A stretch of 64,000 nucleotides of DNA from Apricaphanius iberus (GCA_028564705.1 JAPXFQ010000248.1:62001-126000), one strand, 5' to 3'. Numbered from the stretch's first letter, positions 46,481 to 61,065 are shown. Notes: a model not told the origin generated them from the sequence alone. Numbers and translations: made by a program.

Positions 46481-49400
46481 TGGGTTTGGCACCGAATGCA
46501 CTTAAGTGTTTGTGTGGGTGTATGTGTGTATTGGGGAGGTGTTTGTGTGCAATGGAAAGCTTTAGTCCAAGGAAACCAAATGATTAGGGGTAATTAAAAC
46601 CCACAGAAGACAAAAACATTTTGTGTTCACACATTAAACACAAGATGCTCCAGCACATGGCTCATGAACCGCATGAATCACGCCATTCCTGTCTTTCTCA
46701 TGTATCATGAGCTACATCAGTGACTAGATGCTCTAATTTGCAATGAGACTGATGGTTATCAGACAAGACATCAGTATTTAATTTTTCTTAAAATATTTCC
46801 ACATAACTATACTCATAACTTCTAAATATCTAAATTAAGCCTTTACACACTTTTTCCTTGGGTAAATGATTTGGGAGCGTCATGTATTTGCCTGTAATTT
46901 GGCAAACAGATGTGTGTTTGGTTAAATCTGTTTTAGCTCTTTAATTTGAGTTAAACTGAAACACTATTAATCCATTAATAATAATTTGACTGCATTGAAA
47001 CGTGTAAATAAATCACTTTCTGTATTAGCTATTTGATGATCAGTCAATACTTAAATTGTAGGTTATTGAACAGATTTGTTGCATTACTGAGTGGTGCACA
47101 CACCTCATGTTGGGGCCAGGCGTTCCAGCTTTGAAACAGTCGTTTACCACAACTAATTAATTCCCAACAGGGAGAAGTTTCCCTGCTGCTTCTCTCATCA
47201 ACCTATCTTTACTTGTGCTGACTTCTCAAAACAATGCCATCCAAGTACATGGGTGGTACATACCAAAACACCGAAGCATGCATCAGCTGGTAAACAGTAC
47301 AAAATAAGAGAACACATTCCAATTGAATTATACAAAAAATACTAATATACTACAATGGTAAAAAAACAAACAAACTGTAAATTAATAGCAGAACCTTTCC
47401 TGGTTGATAAAGTCCTAATTCATTTCACTGTGACACTGTCTGATGAATAACTACATCCAATGTTACATATGTAGTAGCCAAATTGTATAGTCCGTAGTTG
47501 TGTACAGGATGCATCAAGTTTTCATCTTAACACCCTGCAACTATTTTGGAGACCCTTATTTTAAGGTAAGAAAGGAAGTAGCTGACAGGCCAAAAACATT
47601 CTGTTATGAAAGCATTAAAGAAGCCTTCATCCGTTTAAAGATGTTTAAATGGCAGTGTTTTTGGTAGCTAATAAGACCAAAAGCATGAAGTGGCTGAGAG
47701 ACAAAATGCTAGTGTTTTGTTGAACCAATGAGAATACAGCAGATGCCTAACTGGCTCTGAAGTTGGCATCTGGTTGAGAGCAGATAAATTGACCTTTCAA
47801 TGTTTTAAGTAATTATGATCCCTTTTTACTCAAAATAAAAACTACATATGGATTAAACCTGAAATGGATAATTCTACACTGATCAAACATTTACACCCCT
47901 GTCTAAATAAAAAAAAACCTTTTGAATAATTTTCTTGCTTGCATGAGGACCACATCTGAATTAAAAAAACATAAAACAACTCACGAAATGCACAGGTCAT
48001 ACCTGACCTGGATTGTTCTGCATTGATTCTAAGTGCTTAAAAAAAAAAAAAAAAAAAAAAAGCAAAACAAACAAAACAAAAGCTTCCGATTTGTGAAACT
48101 TTTATTTTAGAGGGTTTCTTTCCCTAATTTTCCAACCCTAGTGGTTCAAGAATTTGGGAAAATAGTAGGAATAGGAGAAATTCGGACTTTGAAAGCAAAT
48201 TTCATTTTACCATCTCATCATCAAATTTTAAAATAGCTGCACTGGACTTAATGAGTGAAAATACCTGCAGAAGTAAGCAGTGCTTTTTTTCATTTTTGCA
48301 TGTCATTACATCAGTCAAACACAATGCTATACAATCATTACCCACAACCTTTTGGTAAGACATTTAGTGTGGGTACGTGATCAAACTAACACATGTGACA
48401 TATCTCAGGTCGTGTCTGTATTTTAAGTTCTTCCAAAACAATATCTTTATTTTTTGTCTTTAAAAATGTCCTCACAAACAGCATTTTTTTTAAATCTCTT
48501 CAGCTGAGAGATGGGTTTTCATTTTTCTTCACCAAATTGCAAAGGTGGCTTGTCAAGTTGTTTTTCACCCTGCCAGCCTTTTCTCAAAAATATCTTTTTG
48601 GATTTCTGAGTGGACACATGGTGAGTTAAAAAAACACTTGTGCATATTCAGGTAACATCGTTCGAGAGCATCTCAGTAAAAAAAGAATAATTTTACGATG
48701 ACTGTTTTTTCTCATATTAGTTGACGATACTGCACACTCAATATTGATTCACTACCACTAAACTCAGGGCAAAAAGGTGTAACAAAGCTTATATTATGAG
48801 GAGAGCAGTATTTGGCTCAGAAAAATGCTTTCAATGGAGTGTATGTATGTAATGGATGAATATAGAGTTTGTGCATTTGGCAGCTAGCTTGAGCTAAAAC
48901 TCTGCAAGTGACTGTTTATATGAGATCTGATCCTGGGACCAGGGCCAACGGTGCTGTTGAGGATCAAGGCGGATGACCTCAGCACCTCCGTGTGGCAGCA
49001 AGTTACCAAGAGAGGATTAAGTTTTCGCAGCCAGTGCAAATATAGTGTGGACTGGAGTATGAGAAAAAAGGTGGACCAGTAAGAAATAAAGTTACTTTAA
49101 AGGTCTCATTTACTGGTGTTTTTATTAATTTTTCAGTGATCTCTGGTATGAAAGCATACTGCCTGAGTCGGTTTCTATCACAAAATCAATAATTTCCAGT
49201 CTATTTCAGTTTATGCCAGTTCAGTATGGGCATGGATGTGGAGACTCAACAAGAATTGGGGGCTTGCTTATTATGATTAATGACATGCAAGTTTCTGTCA
49301 TCTGATATGCTAACTACAACACTACTGTTACACTATCTCTGTTTACTAAAATCAGTAACATGCTTAGATGGACCTTACCACCCAGTTTAATAAGCATTAC

Positions 49401-50272
49401 CAAACAAGACTCTGACAAGGAGACTGGCCACAGGAGGACTCTGGCACCCGAGCTACTGTCTTCAGTATGCAACACGCCCGCCAGTCAGACACGGATTTTG
49501 CGCCACGCTCTTCCCTCTTTGCTACTGAGTTAATCCTTGATGATTTATTCTAATCCACCTATCAATATGCTTAAATTCAGCAAGTTGTCTCATCTGATCT
49601 GAGCTAATAGTCTATTCAGAACGAGCACCCACACACACACACACCGCTGACGAGCGGGTAGTCTCACGGCGAGCTCCATAGACCGGGAGATGTAACCAAC
49701 GGCGGATTCAGCTGCTGATAATATAATTCGTGGTTTGAGGCATAGGTTACGTTTTAGGATAGTTTAGCAAACATCTCTGGGTGGATGCGGTCACAGATAT
49801 TAGCTTGTTAGCCGAGTTAGTACATTTCATGGCACGGTTTAACTTGAAAAGCGAAAAACTGAATTTATTTTCTACAGCAGCGGCAAAATGCTTGGCTTTC
49901 ACCTTGCCAAAAACAACATTCTTCTGGGCGGTCCAAAGCTAGATAGGCAAGGCCATGAATGCTAACTTAGTTTTGTGATGTGTGGTTGTTGGGCTTTCTC
50001 AAACTCAGTTGTTTTCTGGTCTATTTTCTTCGTTTAACTGGTTCAGGGATTTGAATTGGTATAAAATGTTCACATGCAGCATGCTTTTAGAACACAGAGT
50101 GGCTGATTGTAATGGGAAAAACAGTTTTTCAAGATTTTCAATGAAGGAGACCTTCAAGACAAATCTCACAACTTTTTTTCACATCTCATCTTATTTGAGT
50201 GAGAAGCCTGATATTGTTGAGATTTTACACAGTAAACAGAGACAAAGTAGTCCATATTTATGAACCTGGAAG
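46481..50272. other. Intronic, no gene seen; simple repeats
   Basis: Includes a poly-A run (about 22 A at 48040-48061), a (CA)n run at about 49630-49644, and a mildly CpG-enriched patch at 49645-49830 (GCTGACGAGCGGGTAG) without splice sites or a start. No exon recognised. Confidence 0.45.
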
Positions 50273-51304
50273 GGAACTGATACATGATTTTCGTATTTTT
50301 ATGCATTTGTACTTATTCATAAAGATCATATACCAAGTCACATTGAATGAAGAGTGTCTTTGAACACTAGTTTTGAGTCTTACTGCAGAATATAACGTTG
50401 ATTTCAGTTTGGTCTTTGACTAAGCCATTCTAACCCATGAATATCTTGATCTAAACCATTCATTCCATTGTAGCCCTCTCCATCTAATCAATAACTCTTC
50501 TCAGCTTTCCTTTCCTCACTGAAGAAAAGCCACCCCACAGCATGATGTTGCCACCAACATGCTTCTTTCTGAGGATAGTGTGTTCAGGGTGATATTCAGG
50601 GTCACTTTTCCACCACCCATAGTCATTTGCACAAGAGCCAATAGGTTCAGGTTTCGTCTCACCTGGCCAGAGCATCTTCTTGTACATGTTGCTATAGTTA
50701 ACAGGTCTTATTACGGATTCATTCCAGAATAAATTAATTCTTGGCAGTCTTCCAAAAGTCAGAGTTGAAGAATTCATAATTGAAAACTGTCCTGTTGACA
50801 GGTCCTGCCACCTGAGCCTTTAGCTTTGGATCTCTTTAGCTCCAGAGTTACCCTAAGTCTCTTAGCTGTTTTTTTTGTGTTTTTTTTTACCTGATTATCT
50901 TTCCAAGTCTTTGTGGGTTTAAAGTTGTGTCATACTATTTTTATGATAGATTTGACAGTGCTCTATGATTGGTTTAAAGCTTGAGATATTGTTTTACAAC
51001 CTTGTCCTGCTTTAAACTTTTCCACAACTTACTCCCCGACCTGTCTACTGTGTTCCTTGGTCTTCAAGATGCTATTTGCTCACTAATGTTCTCTGACAAA
51101 CCACTAAGGTCTTCATAGAACATCTAAATTTATACAGAAATTAAGCTTCACACGCATGCACTGGAATTTTGCAAAAAATATGCGCTTCCACATTACCAAT
51201 ATATGTTGTATTGTGTTGGCTTATCATGTCAAATCTCAACACAGATTTTTGACTGAAAAATTTAAAAAAGAGGTCAGATATGAAAACTTATGCAAGACAC
51301 TGAG
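50273..51304 (-). mobile_element. Tc1-like transposon, internally deleted
   Basis: Same superfamily as 40743-42066. The minus-strand frame at 50484-50777 still reads HVGGNIMLWGGFSS and KMLWPGETK, the Tc1 VKHGGGSIMLWGCFS and LWSDE blocks, the latter degraded at its second catalytic aspartate region. A junction near 50468 (GTAGCCC|TCTCC) lacks sequence normally found there. The right terminal repeat ends near CTTATGCAAGACACTGAG (51287-51304). The left end is blurred. Confidence 0.8.
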
Positions 51305-52853
51305 AAAACTGTTATCTACAACATGCTTACTTGTATTTACATCTGAATGTGTTTTGAATGTAGACTCCATGTGTGGTCAAATTAGACTGTAAATACCTAA
51401 ATCTGTTCTCACTTAAAAATTGAAGCCCTGGCACAGTTTGTTACAACTCCTTCAAACAAATCTCATTGCTGATAGGGCTGTTACAGCATCAGCAAGAAGA
51501 ACAATGAAGCAAAAGCAAACAATGATGCCCTCCATCCTGCGAATGTGTGTGTTAGAGAGAGTTAAACAACAGAAGAAGGCTTTTGTCCATACAGCAGCTT
51601 AGCTCCTTGATTCAAGGTGAAAGCCCTGGCAAAAACTCCTCTAGCAAAAGCCGCCCTGCTCGCCGACAGGACCACCAAGCACGAGCGTGAGCACTCTGAG
51701 CTCAAAGCGCAGGTCCTAAAGTCTCACAGTTAGAAATGATTAATGCCTGGATGCAGTTACACCTCCGTACGACGACCCACTGGGCAGATCATAGCAACCC
51801 CCTACCCAATGTTCCTTACATAGCTTTCGTCATCTGAGGGAACTGCAAGCAGCTGGAGCCTGCCGCTGAGGAGTAAAGTGTGAGTGGTACCTAATTATGC
51901 TGTAAACTCTCAAACATTTGAATGTGGATAAAGATTGGAAAGTTTAGTATCCAGTTAAAGCTAGCACACTGGTGGAACTGTACATGCATTCTGTCAAACA
52001 TACACACACCAAGACACTCAATTTTCTTCCCTTCTTTTACCAATGCACACACACACTGTGGGAGAAAGCACCTGTGACAGATCAAGCTGAGTTAAACAAT
52101 TTCATACTGCGTCAAACACACTAACAGGCTGCCAGAAACTATGACCCTTTCTCTAGTCATCTAGTGTGTGGTGTGCAAGAATAGCCGACAGTGATTTATC
52201 AGCGATATTTTGTCATTTCCATATAAGACATGGTGCAAGCTGCCTTTGTACGCATGGGGGAGTGAAGGTGCGTTTTTAGGTCTGCGGGACTTGGTTGTCA
52301 CGGAGGCCTTTAAATCTCACTTTTGCTTGTGTGTGTCTGCGTATGTAGGTGTTTCAGTGTAAGCTTGCCTGTGACTGTCTGTTCAGTCAATCACATCAGA
52401 TCCAGTAAAGAGTTGTATAAAATCGTCTGCGTGTTTCAAAACCTGTAAGCTTGTGAAACTGCACAAAGAGATTACAGTCAGCAGAGGTCAGCACAAAGTA
52501 GACAGATTAACTGTTATACTGAGAAAGATGCCTTGATTCATGTTTTAGATGTGATTATTAAACGAACACATGAGATTCGTTTTACACTTTTTTGTTTGGT
52601 AAAATGTATAAAAGATGTTTTGGTTTTAATCTTCACAGATGACATTTTTAGTTTATTTTACCCAAATAAATTTTTTCTATATCTCATTCAAACTTCCAAC
52701 AATGAATCTTGTTTTTTTAAAGAAGCTACTGTATATGATGATGATTTAAAAAACAAATCACATATTGACTAACAAAAAAGTACTACTGAGTTATAAAATA
52801 TGGTTTACCATGAATAATTTCAATAAATACAGCATTCTGAAAAGGGACCTCCA
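51305..52853. other. Intronic, no feature seen
   Basis: No supported gene. The 60-codon frame at 51420-51602 is not recognisable. GC content rises slightly at 51650-51720 without an exon signature. Confidence 0.45.
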
Positions 52854-52854
52854 A

Positions 52855-52886
<32 letters not shown>
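52854..52886. repeat. (TAA)n microsatellite
   Basis: About 10-11 AAT/TAA units. It gives a false poly-Asn stretch in one frame. Confidence 0.97.
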
Positions 52887-52888
<2 letters not shown>

Positions 52889-53957
52889 GTTGTATTTGGG
52901 CTAATGACTTCACAACAGACAAAAGAGCTGATCAGCTGGCATTAGTAAACATTATAGGAGAAAAAGAATGACAGATTTTAGCTGTCACATAAATAAACGA
53001 AATTAAAATGCCATGATATTTTGTCCTAAGTTTTGTAAGCTTTGTCAGGCTATACTTTCTCAGGTTATTATTCAAATATGTGAATAATTTAGCACCTGAG
53101 CCACTAAGTTCATTTGTCCAGTGACGAAACAGCAATAGATTCACTAGAGGTTCAATAAATCACAACTGTCAGGTTTCACTTTGGATAACTTTGTTTGTTC
53201 AGTCTGTGTTTTCCTACAGACGTGCTATGGGATGTGTTGCCTAATGAACTGCAGAATTTATCTGAATTACAACGTTATAACCTCTATGGAGAAGACGTGG
53301 CTGAAAGAAAAACAAATTTGTACCGATTTGTAATTAGCCTTGGTTTTATGTGTGAGTGAATGAGTCAATGTTAAACAGACTTCGTAGGGTATGTGCAAGG
53401 ATTTTTTTTTCTTATAGTATTTGGGGATAGCTTATCAATATTCCAAATAAATAATACAAAAACTTTTTGCGACTCAAAAATTTTTTGCCAGTGAGTTGTC
53501 CTTCATTTGCAGTTGATCTACTAAGATTGTGTGCACAGAGAAGTGTGTATTTAAATGAGGGCTGTGCGTCCACAGTTGTGTGTGCTAGCCTTTCTGCCCC
53601 ATGCACTGTAACACAGCCAGAGAGAGGAGGAATAGGTGCATCTTTGGCCAAAAAAAAAGCAAAAACAACAACCTACATATCAAGTCTATGGCTGTTAGCT
53701 GGATAGTTACTACTAGGCTAGAATGTTTGCGAATTGTATTTGTCGATTTTGATAAATACATTTAAAGTGACAGTGGATAGTTCTCACCATTAATCTCTGG
53801 AAATATCAATCGAAAAATTGTTGAAAATTAATCAAATGAGACAAAACGCATTTACCGATTTTCTTTTAACAGGTGGTAACATCACTACCCCCTCGTCCTT
53901 TATAAGAAGTTTAGATCTAGAGCTCTATAAACAGACTGAACAAACCCCTTTCTCCAA
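52887..53957. other. Intronic, no feature seen
   Basis: Nothing supported. Short frames at 53412-53706 overlap on both strands and have no domain. Confidence 0.45.
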
Positions 53958-56205
53958 CTTTGACTTTAACTTTATTGATCCCACAAGGGGAAGATTTAGT
54001 TGCCATGGACATGCAAGAACAACACACAGACAAAAACAACACAAACATTCACACTGGACTGCACTACTGACCGCAGCCAATTTACATTAAAAACAAACAC
54101 CACTAATAATGATCAAATACTCATCATACAAAATGTTCAGTATGAAAGCGAACTGCAGCAGGAATAAAAAAGTTTTGCAGTCGTTCAGTTGAACAGCAAG
54201 GCATTATCATTCGTCCACTGAACAAGCTTCTCGTCCAATAAAAACATTGTACAATGGGTGATCCTCCATAGACAGAATAGTCTTAAGCTTACTCCTTATC
54301 CTTTTTGCCATGATGGTGTACACTGAGTCCAAACTTTGTCTAACCACAGAGCCAGACTTTTTGATTAGTTTACCAAGTCTGTTTTTGTCCTCAGTCGTGA
54401 GATTCCCACCCCAACACAACAACGCATAGAACAACACAGTGGCCACAATCCCTTGATAAAACATGTATAAGAGCCTCATATTTATATCAAAATATCTCAA
54501 TTTCCTTAGAAAAAACAATCTAGACTAAGTCTTTTTCACAACAGCCTCACTGTTCCTTCTCCACTTTAGTTTGCTGTCAATGTACACCACTAGATATTTG
54601 TATGACTCAACTATTTCAATTGATTGACCCTTGATAACCATTGGAGTGAAAGTTTGTTTTTTCTTTCTAAAATCTATAATTACCTCTTGTGTTTTACTGA
54701 CATTAAGTTGTAGAAAGTTGTCTTCACACCAACTGACAAAGGATTCTGCCTCCTTCCTGTAAGCCAGGTCATCATCCCAAATAATCAGGCCCAGTAGAAC
54801 TGTGTCATCAGAAAATTTTCGCAAATGACAACAAGAAGTACTATGCCTATAATCAGCTGTGCAAACCGTAAATAAAAAGGGAGATAAAACTGTCCCCTGA
54901 TGTACTCCGGTTTTTGTTAAAATCACATCGGAGCACTTAACGCCGCCCCTCAAAAACTGAGGTCAGTTTAATTAATAATCTAAAATCCAGGCAATACTAG
55001 AATTACTTAGATAACAATTAAATTATTTATTTGATAAAATATATGGTTGAATGGTGTTAAAAGCACTAGAAAAGTAAAAAAAAAAGCACAAGTCTTACTG
55101 AGCTGCATGCTTTTTCAAGATGTTGATAAATTACATGGAGCATGTGTAAAATGGCATCTTCCACACTCACACTTCCTGTAAACAAACTACAGAGCGTCTT
55201 GGAAAATAGCTACCTCTTTTCTTAGATAGTGGAGGACTTTTCTTTCAAAACACTTCATTATATGTGATGTCAGCGCGATAGGCCTGAGGTTAGACAATTT
55301 GCCACTGACACCTATTTTTATTGGAATAGGTACCAAACAAGACGTTTTCCATAATGCTGGTATTTTAGCTGTAGAGAATGACAACCTGAAGATGAAATGA
55401 AAGATCGGTGCAAGTTGCACAGCACAAGCTTTGATGGTGCGTGGATGAACCCCATCCGGGCCAGCTGTCTTATTAGTCTTCCGTCGCCTGAACTGTTGCT
55501 GGACATCTTCCACACTAAAACAATTTTAATGACCAGAATTGCCCCCCATGATCAGAACCAGGTGCATCTATAAGTTTTTTGTGCTCGTGTGTAAAGTCAG
55601 AAACATCAAATCTAGCAAAAAAATTGTTCATTTCATTCACCTCTATCCCTGTGCAGTGAAGACTTGACTTGCTCAGCCCGTAGCCCGTCATGGTTTTCAT
55701 ACTGTTCCAAAGACACTTTGGATCTGAGGTGTCAATCGAACTTTCACCCTTGCCTTTACATAAACTCTTGCTATACCAGTTTTTAAGCTCTTTTTGAGCT
55801 ATCCTTATTTGCACTGGGTCCCCACAGTAAAAAACCTGCTTTTTCCTGTTAATAACTTCCTTGGTCACCCAAGGTTTATTATTAGCATAAACCTTAACCT
55901 GTTTACATGGTAAAATCAAGTCAGTACAAAAATTCACATAGGAAGTCACTTTATCAGTGATAACATCAACATCCTTACAACATCACCTCCCTCCGTGAAT
56001 ACAGACCAGGAACTAACAAACCCGGATAAAACCGACCGACCCGATCCAAGACCCACCCAACCTGTGTCGCCGGGGCTGCCTTGGAGATGCCCGATCCCCG
56101 CAAAGATTGGAGGAGCCCCCTCAGCTGTTGTTTCCGAGCCTTTGGTGCATCAGAGGAGGAGGAGCCTGCGGAGACAATCAACACCACCAGAAAACTAGAG
56201 TAAAC
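53958..56205 (-). mobile_element. CR1/L2/Rex1-type LINE, long but inactivated
   Basis: The minus-strand 3' tail is the complement of CTTTATTGATCCCACAAGGG (about 53970). Going 5' on the element (rightwards): C-terminal domain 54207-54518 (LLCWGGNL, SGSVV, MEDHPLYNVF); reverse transcriptase palm 54525-54953 with GTVLSPFLFTVCTADY and the catalytic FSDDT; fingers 55187-55513 with NKTAGPDGVHPR and LRPIALTSHIMKCFERKVL; linker 55515-55949. Stops and frameshifts separate the blocks, including one at a T-run near 55072-55084 just before the SAFNTIQP-type motif A. GC-richer sequence at 55975-56200 may be the 5' remnant. Too damaged to move. Confidence 0.85.
54525..55513 (-). pseudogene. LINE reverse transcriptase, frame-broken
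   Basis: Two ORF blocks of one reverse transcriptase. 55187-55513 carries the N-terminal fingers (NKTAGPDGVHPR, LVPIPIK). 54525-54953 carries motif B-like GVHQGTVLSP, motif C FSDDT (family norm YADDT/FADDT) and the downstream thumb start (FLQLNVSKTQEVIIDF). The sequence between them still encodes the intervening part, but a frame change is needed. It is part of the 53958-56205 element. Confidence 0.85.
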
Positions 56206-56258
56206 GTTGGCATTGCATTCTCTCTAAGGAAATAACCGAAGGACCAGCAAAGTCTAAA

Positions 56259-56732
56259 GCGTGCCGCACACGAGAGCAATTTGCTGAGCTACCAGTCATT
56301 TGAGGCCATTTGCTCAGCAGATAGCTTTCTGTGTGCGCTCAGTGACCCGTCTGCTGCGACCGAGATGGATATGGAGGAAATGCTGCTACTCATTTATATA
56401 AACAGGGATAGTCTTGCGAAATTTCCACGAGTCTTTATCTTCTAAAATGTAATCTTGTCCATGGGGTGCCATCTTGGAATCATGTGACTGCGTTTGTATT
56501 GGTCGCTTAAATATCTGAGCTCAGCAGACAGCTCACAGAGAGCACACAGCGAGTTTTTCGCCTCGCGAGACGAGAAATATCAAACCTGTTTGATTTTCAC
56601 CTCAGCACCTCATGAGGCAGAAAACTCACCAAACGTTTGTGCAAACAGCTACCTATATGCTGAGCAAATGGCCACAAATGACTTTTAGCTCAGTAGATTG
56701 CTCTATTTAAGGACTTACGGTGTGGTCGCATG
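56259..56732. mobile_element. MITE with about 48-bp inverted repeats
   Basis: The left arm (56273-56320, AGAGCAATTTGCTGAGCTAC...GGCCATTTGCTCAGC) and the right arm (56656-56704) are inverted copies with only a few mismatches. Weaker similarity extends outward (GCGTGCCGCACAC versus the complement of GTGTGGTCGCATGC). The interior has CpG motifs and repeated GCTCAGCAGA sequence, and no ORF of note. Superfamily not settled; Harbinger-like is possible. Confidence 0.75.
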
Positions 56733-57150
56733 CTTTCTGCTGGACAGGTAACAACCTTCATCGTAATGTTATTTCAAACTAGCGCCAGTCACGGCGATAC
56801 AGTGTAAAACTAACCTGAAATTAGTCCATTTTTTTCCAATGAGGTCAGTCCAAAAATTAATTATTTGAAAAAACATCTGAATAATATCAATAACCTAGAA
56901 AATACTACATGAAAACTTTCTCCATTCAGAAATGTTTTACACATTAACATCTGTGGTTGCTGCCTGTGATGAAAGAGAGTCTGATGTGCTTTTCATTTTG
57001 CAGCAGTTACGATTTCGCTGGAGGTTGAATAATCTGGTGGTGCAGTCGTAATTGTGATTTTTGGTCTTTATGGCCATTTATTGGTAAGGTCGAACACAAA
57101 AATACAGCTTGCTTGCAAGTATTTCGGTGTGTCCTGCCCCCTTTCGCCAG
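56733..57150. other. Intronic, no feature seen
   Basis: Nothing supported in this stretch. Confidence 0.45.
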
Positions 57151-57840
57151 GAAACTACACACTATCACTTTAATGCATACTGTGAACATGTGGTGCTCTC
57201 TATACTATACAGGCACCATATTCCAAAGTCAGATTTATTAAAGCTGCAGCTTGTCCAGAACAAGGCTGCTCGGTTTGTCCCAATATTTCCATATTCTACT
57301 AATGTTGTTGAAATGAACCGCACTTCATCATGGCCTCTACTAAATATCTATTACTGTGCAACTTACTCAGGTCATATTATTTATTTATTTACTTATTTCA
57401 GCAGGTTAACCAGAATCATTTTACAAATAAAATTCATTTAATCCAATCAGATGAATTCCCATTGTAATAGATATGCTTGTGATACTAAATCAGTGGAAAA
57501 ATGTGCTAACACAAACTTCCTTCAAAAATCTGATGTCTAGAGAGCATCTGGTGAATGGGATAAAGTATCTAAAAATATTAGATCAATAAAGGGCATGTTT
57601 TCTTTGTCAGTAATAAAGGTATGTTGAGTCATGGCTGCACAAACTTAAAACATATCTTTCAGAGGTGGTAAAAAGAGACGCTAAAGGCGGTGCTGCAAAG
57701 ATTTTCATGTTTGATAAATAACACTGCACCTGAAAAGCCTACTTATTTGCATGTTCTCCTTCCAATATTTTGTGAATTCTGTCAGAAATGCCCACATTGC
57801 ATATTAATCAAGGGCATAAGTAAATAAAATGAAACTGAAA
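57151..57840 (+). mobile_element. LINE 3' fragment
   Basis: The plus-strand frame at 57109-57441 contains KLQLVQNKAARFV, a block found near the C-terminus of fish L2-type LINE proteins. About 500 bp later the sequence ends in a AAGTAAATAAAATGAAACTG tail, as expected for a LINE 3' end. Frames between the two are broken. Confidence 0.45.
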
Positions 57841-58785
57841 CAATGAATTACATTGATGTTTGTAAATATGAACATAATCAGTTGCATTGTCTATCAAAGA
57901 TTATCCTATCCAGTGTGCAAATGCTATGTTAAATTTAAAAAAGCAAAGATAATGTGTGTTTCTTGAATTAAGATTTTTTCCCCAATTCATGATAGTTACA
58001 GTTCAATTAATGATTTATCTTATAAAACCAACTAAGGCTCATGGTCTACTGATTTAATTAAGAACAGCGTTAAGGAAGAAAAAGAACAAAGATATTAGGC
58101 CACTTTACAGACTACTTCAACAGCTATGAATGAATATGCTCTCAGATGAATAAAATATTCAGTTTTATCAAAAGTTTTTCGCTCTCGCAGGACTGATAGG
58201 CAAGAGACAATGCGATCTAATTCTGAGTTCCTAAACCTAATGTTAATTTGAGAGGAGGTGAAAAAAGGAATGATAAATACAGATGTTCAAGTAAAAACCA
58301 CCATATATGTACAGTCACTGGGACTTATAGTACAGAAAAGTTTAACCAGATGGGCATAATAACAAAAAAGACACACAGCATTGTTTCAAGGTTATTAGAA
58401 TGGTATGTGCTGTGGTCTGTGTGTAAGGGGGAGTGTTTTCGGGGGGGTAGTTTGAAGGGTCATCTCAATTTGCCAGGGGGTGATCCCAGGTTAATCCATC
58501 ACTCATTAGCTCTCACAGATAAGGCGCAAAGTGGGGTGAGGGGCTGAGGATGCACACTCTCTCTGTGTTTCCTTTTTTTTGTCCAAGGATTCACATTATG
58601 CTCACTTGCTGCAGATAAAGATAAACAAAAGCCACGAGAATAATAGTGCATTAAAATTACAATAAACAATATACAGCATTTGTTTGAACATGCAGAAACA
58701 TACTTTTCCATTTTGATAACATAAAACAACCGAAAGAAAAACAGAACAAAAACAAGTGCTACACTACTGGGTTGCAGAGGTCATA
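57841..58785. other. Intronic, no feature seen
   Basis: No supported feature. A 99-codon plus-strand frame at 58248 is unrecognisable and includes a G-run (58440-58447). Confidence 0.45.
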
Positions 58786-59790
<1,005 letters not shown>

Positions 59791-59815
59791 TAAAAACTGA
59801 ACACATTCATTTATG

Positions 59816-59915
59816 CATGCATTTACATTATAAACATGCAAACGCCAGAAAGACCCCAGGCCAGGATGTGAACCAGGGAACTTCTTGCTGTAAAGGCAAC
59901 AGTGCTGCAAACTTT
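59816..59915 (-). mobile_element. SINE tRNA-like head fragment
   Basis: The complement reads as the head of the fish SINE whose bodies are at 6318 and 31271. It has a GCACTGTTGCCTTTACAGCA region, GTTCCCTGGTTCACATCC (worn B box), then CTGGGGTCTTTCTGGCG. 3'-truncated at GTTTGCATG. Not a functional tRNA. Confidence 0.6.
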
Positions 59916-60723
59916 AGTAACTCCAGTTCAGTGCTTTTACAGGCAGCAAGATAAATTGGAATTATTGCCTTAGTCTGACTGAAATCAGACTTTTAAAATG
60001 CATGTAGCTTGACTTAAGTCGAATTGAACTGGACTTTGAGAAGCCTGACTAAGCTACCCAGATAATGCGAGTGGAAAATTAAATTTATCTTTTTGTAAAT
60101 GTCGTCACCACTAGCCCAACTTTTAAAAACCTTGGCACTCCCACTCTAGGAAGCAATGAGACTGGGGAAGCGGGGACAGCAACAACAGACAGAGCAGGAG
60201 CAACCAGTGTAACCCAATCAAACAGTACAGTACTTACAAAATATTCTGTGCTGTAGCATTGTTGTTGTTCATTGCTTCTCCGATTGTGTACATCCTGCCT
60301 TTACTCCATCTGCTTCACTGACTTTAGTATCTGTTTACATCTGTGTGATGAGTCCAAGGGGAGAATGTCAGCACCGAAAGGCCGCATGTCGCCATCTTGC
60401 ATCGAGGAGTGGAACGCACTTCATTTTAATAATTAGGTTTTCTGAGTGAAATGTAAACTGTGACTCATCCCACAGCTCTGCTAAGCCATTAGTCCTCAAT
60501 AAATGAATCGTTTTTTTTCTCAAGTTTTTTTTTTTTTATTAAGTGATGTTAAAATATGCTTGAAGATCTGACACACCTAACTCTGACAAGATTGCAAATA
60601 TAATGAAGAAATCTGTAAAGTAAATAATTTTTTCACAGCACTTTGTATATGCACTTTACACTTTTTCAAAACATTTTGACAATCATGTCCTTTTCTGCCC
60701 ATTTCATGATTATACACTACTTT
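59916..60723. other. Intronic, no feature seen
   Basis: No supported feature apart from the T-run near 60527-60538 and the target duplication of the next element. Confidence 0.45.
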
Positions 60724-61065
60724 TAGGGATTCAACGATACCACTTTTTTCAAACGGATACAATACCATTATGTGTATCAGTGTACTTGCCGATACTGAGT
60801 AACAATACCGATACTTCTACCGCACAAAAAAATGCAATGAAGGTTTTATTTTATTTTATGCTTGTTACAAAAAATCATTTTAAAATCAATAAAAAAAATG
60901 TATATATCAGTAACAATGACCACAAAACAAAAATTTTAAGTTATGACATTTTCTGTTCAATTATTTCAGAGTTTCCACATTTTAAGTATTAGCTCATGGT
61001 ATCGGTGAACTTTAACTGATACCGATATGAGTACATTAGACTGTATTGGTATCAGTGCATCCCTT
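60724..61065. mobile_element. hAT-like MITE with perfect 8-bp target duplication
   Basis: 342 bp. The left end TAGGGATTCAACGATACC and the right end GGTATCAGTGCATCCCTT are inverted repeats. Exact 8-bp duplication ACTACTTT at 60716-60723 and 61066-61073. The interior is rich in GATACCGATA-type motifs. The only frame (70 codons) has no hAT transposase features. Confidence 0.9.

Noticed and set aside
51420..51602. 60-codon ORF (Gln/Lys/Arg-rich)
   Set aside because: No family resemblance; short and isolated within the ntn1 intron.
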